Origin: an uncultured Lachnospiraceae bacterium
Lineage (GTDB): Bacteria > Bacillota > Clostridia > Lachnospirales > Lachnospiraceae
Assembly: GCA_902766655.1 (NCBI GenBank)
Contig: CACXEL010000414.1
Coordinates: 1 to 7,009 of the forward strand
Reading direction: 5' to 3'
Length of the DNA: 7,009 nucleotides
Shown piece by piece: positions 1 through 5,682 of the stretch (its first letter is position 1; each line of letters starts with the position of its first letter). Under the pieces are notes generated by a model, which saw nothing but the letters and a program-made list of their open reading frames with translations, did not search any database and was not told where the DNA came from. The position numbers and the translations under genes were made by a program.

Positions 1-1
1 C

Positions 2-1504
2 GTCTACGCGGGCAGGAAGATCGTGGCCGAGAACGGCCTTGCGGGCAAGGGCACCTTCGACGAGAACATGGAGAGCTATCTCCGCCGCAAGTGCATCGAC
101 GTAAATGCAGACCAGGTCATCGAGAGCCTGCATCTGGACAATGTGGTCCGGGAGCTCATGACCAGGCGGGCTTACAGGGTCTTCTTTACGATCCGGAGCA
201 GCCAGGGGCGGACCCTGCGCAAGGAGGCCTCCTTCTACCGGATCGATTCGGTGGGGCGTTGGCTCTGTTTTGCCCTCCAGGACGTGACAGAGGCCTTCGT
301 GAACGAGGAGAAGCTGACCAACTCCCTCCGCGACGCCCTTCAGGAATCTCGGAAGGCCGCCGAAGCCAAGAGCCAGTTCTTCTCCCATATCAGCCGGGGC
401 ATACGCACCCCCCTCAATTCCATTCTCGGGCTGGCTCAGATCGCCATGTCCGAGTCGACGGATCCCAACGCCATCGAGGGCTATCTGGTGGAAATCAAAT
501 CCGCGGCCCTCTATCTGAGCGGTCTCATCGACGACATCCTGGACCTGCGGGCTGTGGACGGCGAGAAGATCGTACTGACGCCCGAAAAGCTGGATATCCG
601 GGCCCTGATCCGGGCCCTGGAGTCCATCATGAGACCAAGGTTCGACGAAAAAGGGCTGCATTTTTACACCGAGACCAGAAAGCTGGTGACGCCCCGGGTC
701 CTGGCGGACCGGCGGCGCCTGGAGCAGATCCTCATCAAACTCCTCGACAATGCGGTGAGCTTTACGCCCGACGGCGGGGAGGTCCGGCTGATCGTGTCGG
801 AGCTCCTCAGGACCGAGCGGGATGTTACGCTGGAGTTCACGGTCAGCGATACGGGTGTCGGCATACCCAGCGAAAAAATGTCCGACATTTTCGCCCCCTT
901 TGAGTACGGAGGTGTTGTGGAGCGCGAGAAGGAGAACATCGGGATCGGCCTCACCCTGGCCCGCAACTATGCGGAGGCCATGGACGGCACGATCACGGTG
1001 GACAGCACGCCGGGCAGAGGGACCGAGTTCCACGTCACGGTGACCCTGCCGGTCGTCTACGAGGAGACGCCGGGGCATGGCGCGGGAAGGAAAGAGTCAG
1101 AAAAAACCTATGATTTTTCCGGCAAGAGAATCCTGGTGGTGGAGGATCACCCGCTGAATCTGGAGATCGCAGACAGAATGCTCCGGGAGAGCGGATTCAC
1201 CGTCGTCAGAGCCATCAACGGCGAGGAAGCTGTCCGGATCTACAAGGACAGCGAGACGGATTTCGACATCATACTCATGGATATCCGGATGCCCGTCATG
1301 GACGGACTGGAGGCTACCCGCCGGATCCGGAACATGCACCGGCACGACTCCCGGGATATCCCGATCATCGCCATGACAGCGGCTGCTTTTGAGAATGATA
1401 TCCGTCAGAGCTTTGCTGCCGGCATGAACGACCACCTGGCCAAGCCCATCAACCCCAGGAAGCTCTACGCTACCATCGAGAAGTTCGTGGGCATGAAAAA
1501 ATAA
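2..1504 (+). CDS. Hybrid sensor histidine kinase/response regulator, 5'-truncated by window edge, degenerate H-box
   Basis: The reading frame is open from base 2, so the gene starts upstream of the window; the GTG at 23 is probably internal. In order I see a PAS-like segment (about nt 150-300, ending in a QDVTEAF-type edge), a short helical linker, a DHp helix (about 350-570), a HATPase_c domain (about 700-1060) and a C-terminal REC domain (about 1118-1490). The ATPase has its N-box Asn (codon 749-751), G1 box DTGVGIP and G2 box GIGLTLA. REC has the acidic pair ED, the phospho-acceptor Asp in LMDIRMP (codon 1280-1282), the Thr of MTAAAF and the Lys of AKPIN. The H-box reads SRGIRTPLN where the family has SHEIRTPLN, so the phospho-accepting His is Arg (codon 395-397) and the next acidic residue is Gly. 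A His lies three residues earlier. No membrane segment is seen in the visible part. The family normally autophosphorylates and relays to REC; whether this one does is doubtful. Confidence 0.93.
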   Translation, partial: VYAGRKIVAENGLAGKGTFDENMESYLRRKCIDVNADQVIESLHLDNVVRELMTRRAYRVFFTIRSSQGRTLRKEASFYRIDSVGRWLCFALQDVTEAFVNEEKLTNSLRDALQESRKAAEAKSQFFSHISRGIRTPLNSILGLAQIAMSESTDPNAIEGYLVEIKSAALYLSGLIDDILDLRAVDGEKIVLTPEKLDIRALIRALESIMRPRFDEKGLHFYTETRKLVTPRVLADRRRLEQILIKLLDNAVSFTPDGGEVRLIVSELLRTERDVTLEFTVSDTGVGIPSEKMSDIFAPFEYGGVVEREKENIGIGLTLARNYAEAMDGTITVDSTPGRGTEFHVTVTLPVVYEETPGHGAGRKESEKTYDFSGKRILVVEDHPLNLEIADRMLRESGFTVVRAINGEEAVRIYKDSETDFDIILMDIRMPVMDGLEATRRIRNMHRHDSRDIPIIAMTAAAFENDIRQSFAAGMNDHLAKPINPRKLYATIEKFVGMKK

Positions 1505-1518
1505 GTGTTTGACAGCCC

Positions 1519-1562
1519 GACCGGCCTCTTCTGCAAAACGGCAGAGCAGGCCGGTCTTTTTT
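1519..1562 (+). terminator. Intrinsic terminator of the hybrid kinase gene
   Basis: A GC-rich hairpin lies 14 bases after the kinase stop codon. The arms 1519-1534 and 1541-1556 are 16 bases each with two mismatches, the loop is about six bases, and six T residues follow (1557-1562). This is a textbook Rho-independent terminator, and it separates the kinase from the transpeptidase gene. Confidence 0.93.
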
Positions 1563-1637
1563 ACTGGCTGCGGTCCGGCGGGCAGGCGTTTAATCGTTAC
1601 AGTTTTTTTATATTTAAGGTTTTTCAGGGAGATTTTA

Positions 1638-1646
1638 TGATATAAT
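1638..1646 (+). promoter_or_regulatory. Extended -10 promoter upstream of the L,D-transpeptidase gene
   Basis: TGATATAAT at 1638-1646 matches the extended -10 consensus TGnTATAAT exactly. It sits in an AT-rich stretch (about 1590-1650) that contrasts with the GC-rich surroundings, just after the preceding terminator. No good -35 hexamer lies 16-18 bases upstream, which is normal for extended -10 promoters. Transcription would start near 1653 and give a leader of about 80 bases before the start at 1735. Confidence 0.7.
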
Positions 1647-1685
1647 CAGGTTTGTTCCGCCTGCCCGGCTGGAAGGGAGCTGAAT

Positions 1686-1733
1686 ATGGAGGGCAGGAGT
1701 CATTTACGGGACAAAATACTAATGGGGAGTTAA
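1686..1733 (+). CDS. Putative 15-codon upstream ORF (leader peptide) ahead of the transpeptidase
   Basis: ATG at 1686 opens a 15-residue ORF, MEGRSHLRDKILMGS, ending at TAA 1731-1733. It has a Shine-Dalgarno-like AAGGGAG at 1673-1679, six bases before its ATG. Its stop codon lies one base before the transpeptidase ATG (TAAcATG), a spacing typical of translational coupling. The peptide has no run of one amino acid that would suggest classical attenuation, and it resembles no family I know. It lies inside the leader predicted from the promoter at 1638-1646. The short length means chance cannot be excluded. Confidence 0.4.
   Translation: MEGRSHLRDKILMGS
1724..1729 (+). promoter_or_regulatory. 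Ribosome binding site of the L,D-transpeptidase gene
   Basis: GGGGAG is five bases before ATG 1735. An in-frame TAA at 1720-1722 prevents any upstream extension, so 1735 is the best start; the next Met codon is at 1753. The site lies within the last codons of the upstream ORF 1686-1733, so ribosomes finishing that ORF would cover or hand over to it. Confidence 0.75.
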
Positions 1734-1734
1734 C

Positions 1735-3639
1735 ATGGACAAAGACAGAATCATGGCGACAGAGTATTCTTCGGAGAAACCGGACCGTGTGCCGGAGGAA
1801 GCTGCTGCTTTATCAGGGGCAGAATACTCTTCGGAGAAGCCGGACCGGGTACCGGAGGAAGCTGCTTTATCCGGAGCGGACTATTCTTCGGAAAAACCGG
1901 ACCGTGTGCCGGAGGAGGCCGCTGCGTTATCGGAAGCGGACTATTCTTCGGAAAAGCCGGACCGTGTGTCGGAGGAGGTCGCCGCATCACCGGGAGATGA
2001 TTATTCTTCGGAAAATACAGACCGTGTGCCGGAGGAGGAGGCCGCCGCATTGTCACAGGCCGATTTTTCTTCGGAGAAAACGGAGCCGGATGGGGAGCTC
2101 CCGGATATGACGCCGGAGCCGCCTGATCATGAGATGGTCGAAGCCGTGATGGCCAGGATCGTCGAGGAGACCGTGGGGGATATACCCGAGCCCGCGCCGC
2201 AGCCTGCGCCGGAAAAGAAGAGAATGCCGGCATGGCGCAAGGCCCTGCTCATCCTGGCGGGGGCCCTGGGACTGGCCTGTGTCGTGGTATATTTTTACTA
2301 TGCGCTCAGCTACCGCGGAAAATACCTGGTCGGGACCTACATCAACGGGATCGACGCGAGCGATATGACACCTGCGGAGATAGAGGAAGTCATTCGGAAC
2401 CGCGTGGAGGACTACAGTCTTCATCTGACATTCCGGGACGGCGAGGAGGAGGTCCTGACGAATGGGGACGTCGGTTTTCATTTTGTGTCTGACGGGGGAG
2501 CGGAGCAGATCCTGAAAGACCAGAATATTTTCGCCTGGTTCATGGGCTATTTCGACCGGTACTGGCCTCACACGATCGGCGAGGCCTATGACTTCGACCG
2601 GGGCATGATGGAGGAGGCCCTCCTGGCCCTCCCGGAGCTGTCGGAGGACTACCAACAGGCGCCGACGGATGCCTGCCTGGTCCGGGAAGGCGATTTTATA
2701 GCCATTCAGCCGGAGACTCAGGGGAATACGCTCATATTCGATCAGCTGAGCGAGGTCGTTGCAGGCGCAGTAAGCGAAGCCAGGGGATCCGTCGACCTGC
2801 GGGATATCGATGGTATGTATGAGAAGCCGGAGGTCCTGCGAGACGATCCGAACCTTACCCTCCAGATGGCCGACCTGAACGCGTTCGCTTCCGGTGTGAC
2901 CACCTACAGACTTCCCAAAGGGGAGACCCAGGTCCTGGACCGCAGTACTCTCATCAACTGGCTGTCTGTGACGGAGGGCGGATATTACTACATCAATGTC
3001 CATGATCTGCATGACTACTGTGAGAAGTACGTGGGTGAACTGGCAGACCGGATCGATCAGGTGAACCATGACCGGGTATTCCATTCGACTAATTTCGGGG
3101 ATATTTATTTTGACACCGACGAGTGGGGCTACGTCATTGACCGGGAAGCGGAGGTGGAGCAGCTCTACAATGACCTCTGCAATAAGGTCAGCAGCGACCG
3201 GGAGCCTGCCTACAGTCTGTTCAAGGAGTATGACGACACCTACGGGGGCAAGTATGTCGAGGTGGATATCACCAACCAGAGGATGTACCTCTATGAGAAC
3301 GGCGAGAGGATCCTGTCCTCTGACTGTGTGACCGGCACGGACAACGCTTCGAGGCGGACTGTCACCGGCGTGTACTCGATCTATTACAAGCAGAGGAACC
3401 GGACGCTGCTGGGGCAGCCGGACGCGAACGGTAATCCATCCTACTCGTCCTTCGTCTACTATTGGATGGCCTTCTACGGTGGGTACGGTCTCCACGATGC
3501 GACCTGGCGGAGCAATTTCGGAGGCTCCATTTACAAGTATTCCGGGTCCCACGGCTGCGTCAATCTGCCGTATTCGGTAGCCAAGGAGCTCTACAGTCTG
3601 GTCGAGGTCGGAACACCTGTCATTGTGTTCAAAATGTAA
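1735..3639 (+). CDS. Membrane-anchored L,D-transpeptidase (YkuD) with N-terminal acidic tandem repeats
   Basis: This enzyme of 634 residues should cross-link peptidoglycan by 3-3 linkage outside the cell. Residues 11 to about 124 are tandem repeats of about 20 residues (YSSEKPDRVPEEAAALSxAD type), followed by a Pro/Glu-rich linker. A basic patch (KKRMPAWRK, from 161) precedes a single membrane helix at about 170-189; with no cleavage signal this predicts N-inside, C-outside. Residues about 200-480 match the peptidoglycan-binding region (PG_binding_4 type, YINGIDASDMTPAE) common before YkuD domains in Clostridia. The YkuD domain spans about 506-634, with the active-site pattern H587-X17-S-H606-G-C608-V-N and Cys608 as the expected nucleophile, so the enzyme looks intact. 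The gene has its own promoter and is preceded by a terminator, so it is probably monocistronic. The repeated cytoplasmic tail is the unusual part; its role is unknown. Confidence 0.95.
   Translation: MDKDRIMATEYSSEKPDRVPEEAAALSGAEYSSEKPDRVPEEAALSGADYSSEKPDRVPEEAAALSEADYSSEKPDRVSEEVAASPGDDYSSENTDRVPEEEAAALSQADFSSEKTEPDGELPDMTPEPPDHEMVEAVMARIVEETVGDIPEPAPQPAPEKKRMPAWRKALLILAGALGLACVVVYFYYALSYRGKYLVGTYINGIDASDMTPAEIEEVIRNRVEDYSLHLTFRDGEEEVLTNGDVGFHFVSDGGAEQILKDQNIFAWFMGYFDRYWPHTIGEAYDFDRGMMEEALLALPELSEDYQQAPTDACLVREGDFIAIQPETQGNTLIFDQLSEVVAGAVSEARGSVDLRDIDGMYEKPEVLRDDPNLTLQMADLNAFASGVTTYRLPKGETQVLDRSTLINWLSVTEGGYYYINVHDLHDYCEKYVGELADRIDQVNHDRVFHSTNFGDIYFDTDEWGYVIDREAEVEQLYNDLCNKVSSDREPAYSLFKEYDDTYGGKYVEVDITNQRMYLYENGERILSSDCVTGTDNASRRTVTGVYSIYYKQRNRTLLGQPDANGNPSYSSFVYYWMAFYGGYGLHDATWRSNFGGSIYKYSGSHGCVNLPYSVAKELYSLVEVGTPVIVFKM
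1765..2106 (+). repeat. In-frame tandem repeat, five full units of about 60 bp plus a partial sixth
   Basis: Units start at 1765, 1825, 1882, 1942 and 2002 (60, 57, 60, 60 and 63 bp), with a decayed partial unit from 2065. Each begins with codons for Tyr-Ser-Ser-Glu (Phe in the last) and carries a near-constant PDRVPEE core (PDRVSEE in unit 4, TDRVPEE in unit 5). All length differences are multiples of three, so the frame is kept. Units 1-3 are the most alike; units 4-6 have diverged. The encoded segment is acidic, has low hydrophobicity and is probably disordered. It lies before the membrane helix, so it should be cytoplasmic. Confidence 0.95.
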
Positions 3640-3780
3640 TACTGATAGTATCCGGTTTTGAAATACAAAACCGCTAAAGCTGTCTTTCCTGCCCTGTGGG
3701 ACCAAAATACTGAGAGGATTGCGGCCGGGGCTGCATTCCCGGCTTCCGGACTGCTGCCCGGCACCTCACGGCGCATCATA

Positions 3781-3871
3781 AAAGCCGCCCTGTCAGGCGA
3801 CGCGGAAACGTGTGGGCACTTCACACTGTGAAGGCTCACGCAGAGTCCGCGCGGTCTGACAGAGCGGCTTT
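3781..3871. terminator. Long imperfect inverted repeat, probable bidirectional terminator between convergent genes
   Basis: The arms 3781-3806 and 3846-3871 are 26 bases each with four mismatches. The internal sequence also folds: 3810-3817 pairs with 3834-3841 (including two G-T pairs), and 3819-3824 pairs with 3828-3833 around a three-base loop. The whole 91 bases can therefore form one long hairpin with a small internal loop and one bulge. It starts with AAAA (3780-3783), giving a TTTT tail on the minus strand, and ends with TTT on the plus strand. It lies five bases beyond the stop of the minus-strand HAD gene and about 140 bases beyond the plus-strand transpeptidase. A terminator role is most likely for the minus strand. 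It is longer than a terminator needs to be and could instead be a palindromic repeat element or a structured RNA. Confidence 0.7.
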
Positions 3872-3876
3872 CCTGG

Positions 3877-4494
3877 TCAGGCAAGAGAGAGCAGGTCCAG
3901 CGGTTTCGTGAGACAGGCGATGGGGGAGTCCACATTTCCGAAGCCGTATGCCGCAAAAATGATAGGCACACCGGCTTCCCTGCAGGCACTCTCATCACCG
4001 GAAGTATCTCCGACGTAGCAGGGAGCGGTCAGGTGATGATCCGCCACGATCTTCTGGATATTGCCCGCCTTCTCAAGGCCGGTATCCCCCGGGCAGAGGT
4101 GGGCGGTGACATAAGGGGCCAGCCCGTTGGTCTCAAGGAGGACCTCAATGTAGCCTGCCTGGCAGTTGCTGACGATGAAGAGGGGCATTTTCCGGGAGAG
4201 GGTCTCGAACACTTCCCGCACGCCGTCGTAGACAGGGACGGGGTGGGAGAGCAGGTATTCATTTTCCAGGTCGCATGCCCGCTCGGAGATGGCGATGGCT
4301 TCCGCGGGAGGCAGGTCCGGGAAGAGGGACAGGCCGATGTCGGGGAGAAGCTTGCCGAACTCACGCTTAAGCCGGGCACCTGTAAGGTGCGCGGTGGGGG
4401 CATTGGCCTCGGCGGCTGCCTGCTTCCAGCAGTCCGCTACGGTCTCCGTGGAGTCCCAGAGGGTTCCGTCCACGTCAAAGATGATGGCATCCAT
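3877..4494 (-). CDS. HAD-superfamily phosphatase (phosphoglycolate phosphatase-like)
   Basis: This 205-residue protein has all four HAD motifs. Motif I is DVDGTL with nucleophile Asp7 and acid/base Asp9, motif II is VSN (Ser109-Asn110), motif III is the Lys near 142, and motif IV is GDTSGDE (Asp163, Asp167). Residues about 15-85 form a helical cap of subfamily I type, as in phosphoglycolate phosphatase, PpaX and beta-phosphoglucomutase relatives. It should be a cytosolic Mg-dependent phosphomonoesterase; the substrate cannot be read from the sequence. The start is well supported: AGGAGG on the minus strand (plus 4501-4506) lies six bases before the ATG. It is convergent with the transpeptidase, shares the hairpin 3781-3871 as terminator, and is divergent from mutY. 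Confidence 0.93.
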   Translation of the reverse strand: MDAIIFDVDGTLWDSTETVADCWKQAAAEANAPTAHLTGARLKREFGKLLPDIGLSLFPDLPPAEAIAISERACDLENEYLLSHPVPVYDGVREVFETLSRKMPLFIVSNCQAGYIEVLLETNGLAPYVTAHLCPGDTGLEKAGNIQKIVADHHLTAPCYVGDTSGDESACREAGVPIIFAAYGFGNVDSPIACLTKPLDLLSLA

Positions 4495-4500
4495 ATGGAT

Positions 4501-4506
4501 CCTCCT
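4501..4506 (-). promoter_or_regulatory. Ribosome binding site of the HAD phosphatase gene
   Basis: A perfect AGGAGG on the minus strand, six bases before the ATG at 4494, fixes the start of the phosphatase gene. Confidence 0.85.
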
Positions 4507-4534
4507 TTTTGCTGGCTGATTAATTCAAAAAGTA

Positions 4535-4605
4535 CCTTGTCTCCAAGGCTATTTCAGGTTACACTTGACAGGGCCGAAGGAACTTCGGTTTTATGGAGTA
4601 TACCA
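4535..4605 (+). promoter_or_regulatory. mutY upstream region: TTGACA box and two small hairpins
   Basis: The 111-base gap between the divergent HAD and mutY starts contains a perfect TTGACA at 4565-4570 with a weak TTTTAT at 4589-4594 (18-base spacer). Two small hairpins are present: 4535-4548 (five pairs, four-base loop) and 4574-4588 (six perfect pairs, CCGAAG/CTTCGG, loop GAA), the second followed by TTTT at 4589-4592. If the TTGACA promoter were used, transcription would start around 4601, almost at the ATG, and exclude the Shine-Dalgarno GGAG at 4595-4598. The hairpin may instead be a weak terminator or attenuator for an upstream start. The two readings exclude each other and neither is proven. 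Confidence 0.35.
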
Positions 4606-5682
4606 ATGGATCCAGAGTTTGTAAAGGCACTCCTTGACTGGTACGGAGAAAACGCCCGCGACCTGCCCTGGCGCAGGACCCGGGATCCCTACGCGGTCTG
4701 GGTGTCAGAAATCATGCTGCAGCAGACCCGGGTGGAGGCTGTGATGGGTTATTACGCCCGCTTTCTGGAAGCGCTGCCGGACATTGAGGCCCTGGCCGGT
4801 TGTCCTGAGGACAGACTTATGAAGCTCTGGGAGGGTCTTGGCTACTACAGCCGCGTCCGGAATATGCAGAAGGCTGCCGGGCAGATCCTCGCAGACTACA
4901 GCGGAAAGATGCCCGGAAGTGCCGCGGAGCTCAGGAAGCTGGCAGGCATCGGCGAGTATACCGCCGGCGCCATCGCTTCCATAGCTTTCGGGCAGCGGGA
5001 GCCGGCCATAGACGGAAATGTGCTCCGGGTCTCGGCAAGGTACCTCGGGATCCGGGAGGACGTTACGAGACCGGCTGTGAAAAAGACAGTCCGGGAAGCA
5101 CTTCTCGCGTCTGACGAGGGAAACACTGATTGGGGCAGCCTCAACCAGGCCTTTATGGACCTTTCAGCCGCGGTATGCCTGGTCAACCGGCCGCCGCTCT
5201 GTGAGGCATGTCCGGTGGCAGAGGGCTGCCAGGCAACGGCCCTGGGCCTTACTGACCGGATCCCCAACCGAGGGGACAAGCTTTCGAGGCGGGTCGAGGC
5301 GAGGACAGTGCTCCTTTTGCTGGACGGAACGCGGATAGCCATTCGTCGGAGGCCGGATAAAGGGCTTCTGGCCGGGCTTTACGAGTTCCCCTCCATAGCG
5401 GGAAAGCTGGCGCCGGACGAGGCTGTCCGGGAGGCGGAGAGACTGGGCGTAACGGCCCTCCGCGTGAAGGCCCTGCCTGCGGCCAGACACGTCTTTACCC
5501 ACCTCACCTGGGAAATGCAGGCATACGAGATAAAAACAGCCCCGCAGGGGGAAGATGACAAGCTGATTTTTGCGGAACCTTCGGTCATTGAGCAGCGTTA
5601 CCCGCTGCCCGGTGCCCTGGAGGCCTATGCGGCCCTGTACGGGATACGGATCGGCAGAAGAATAAAGGAGGAAGACACATGA
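4606..5682 (+). CDS. mutY: Adenine DNA glycosylase MutY
   Basis: MutY removes adenine mispaired with 8-oxoguanine, preventing G:C to T:A mutations. The 358-residue protein has the family's usual length and full domain set. The N-terminal motif VSEIMLQQTRV carries the catalytic Glu35. The helix-hairpin-helix LAGIGEYTAGAI (about 112-123) leads to the catalytic Asp136 in AIDGNV. The iron-sulfur cluster ligands are Cys191, 199, 202 and 208. The C-terminal NUDIX-like domain (about 232-345) recognises 8-oxoG and contains the F-T-H loop (297-299) followed by W302. I chose ATG 4606 because it has GGAG at 4595-4598 and starts a typical MutY N-terminus (MDPEFVKALLDWY). The frame stays open upstream to 4033 only across the antisense HAD gene and shows no MutY similarity there. 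The stop overlaps the start of the downstream glycosyltransferase (ATGA), so the two are probably cotranscribed. Confidence 0.96.
   Translation: MDPEFVKALLDWYGENARDLPWRRTRDPYAVWVSEIMLQQTRVEAVMGYYARFLEALPDIEALAGCPEDRLMKLWEGLGYYSRVRNMQKAAGQILADYSGKMPGSAAELRKLAGIGEYTAGAIASIAFGQREPAIDGNVLRVSARYLGIREDVTRPAVKKTVREALLASDEGNTDWGSLNQAFMDLSAAVCLVNRPPLCEACPVAEGCQATALGLTDRIPNRGDKLSRRVEARTVLLLLDGTRIAIRRRPDKGLLAGLYEFPSIAGKLAPDEAVREAERLGVTALRVKALPAARHVFTHLTWEMQAYEIKTAPQGEDDKLIFAEPSVIEQRYPLPGALEAYAALYGIRIGRRIKEEDT
5664..5671 (+). promoter_or_regulatory. Ribosome binding site of the glycosyltransferase gene
   Basis: AAAGGAGG lies inside the last codons of mutY, seven bases before ATG 5679. This near-perfect site supports the start and strong translation of the downstream gene despite the four-base overlap. 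Confidence 0.85.

Noticed and set aside
1765..2106. Possible CRISPR or other non-coding repeat array
   Set aside because: The units are directly adjacent with no unique spacers, keep the reading frame, and form part of a complete protein.
1652..2110. Arg-rich plus-strand ORF with its own repeats
   Set aside because: It is the shifted-frame reading of the transpeptidase tandem repeat; the Arg-rich composition is a by-product of the repeat codons.
3653..3673. Hairpin CGGTTTTG/CAAAACCG just after the transpeptidase stop as its terminator
   Set aside because: The eight-pair stem is real but AT-rich, and no T run follows, so it is weak as an intrinsic terminator. The longer hairpin at 3781-3871 is a better candidate.
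2053..3705. Long 550-codon minus-strand ORF opposite the transpeptidase
   Set aside because: It mirrors a well-supported gene whose codon bias keeps the opposite frame open. The predicted protein shows no recognisable domain.
3698..3712. Short stretch GGGACCAAAATACT resembling 1708-1720 upstream of the transpeptidase
   Set aside because: The match is only about 13 bases with an indel and is not flanked by further similarity; it is probably coincidental.
3591..3998. 135-codon minus-strand ORF in the convergent gap
   Set aside because: It overlaps the ends of both the transpeptidase and HAD genes and runs through the long hairpin, with no recognisable domain.
4033..4605. In-frame upstream extension of mutY, about 190 further residues
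   Set aside because: It lies antisense to the HAD gene, which has all its catalytic motifs and a perfect ribosome site. The extension shows no MutY similarity, and a good start with GGAG exists at 4606.
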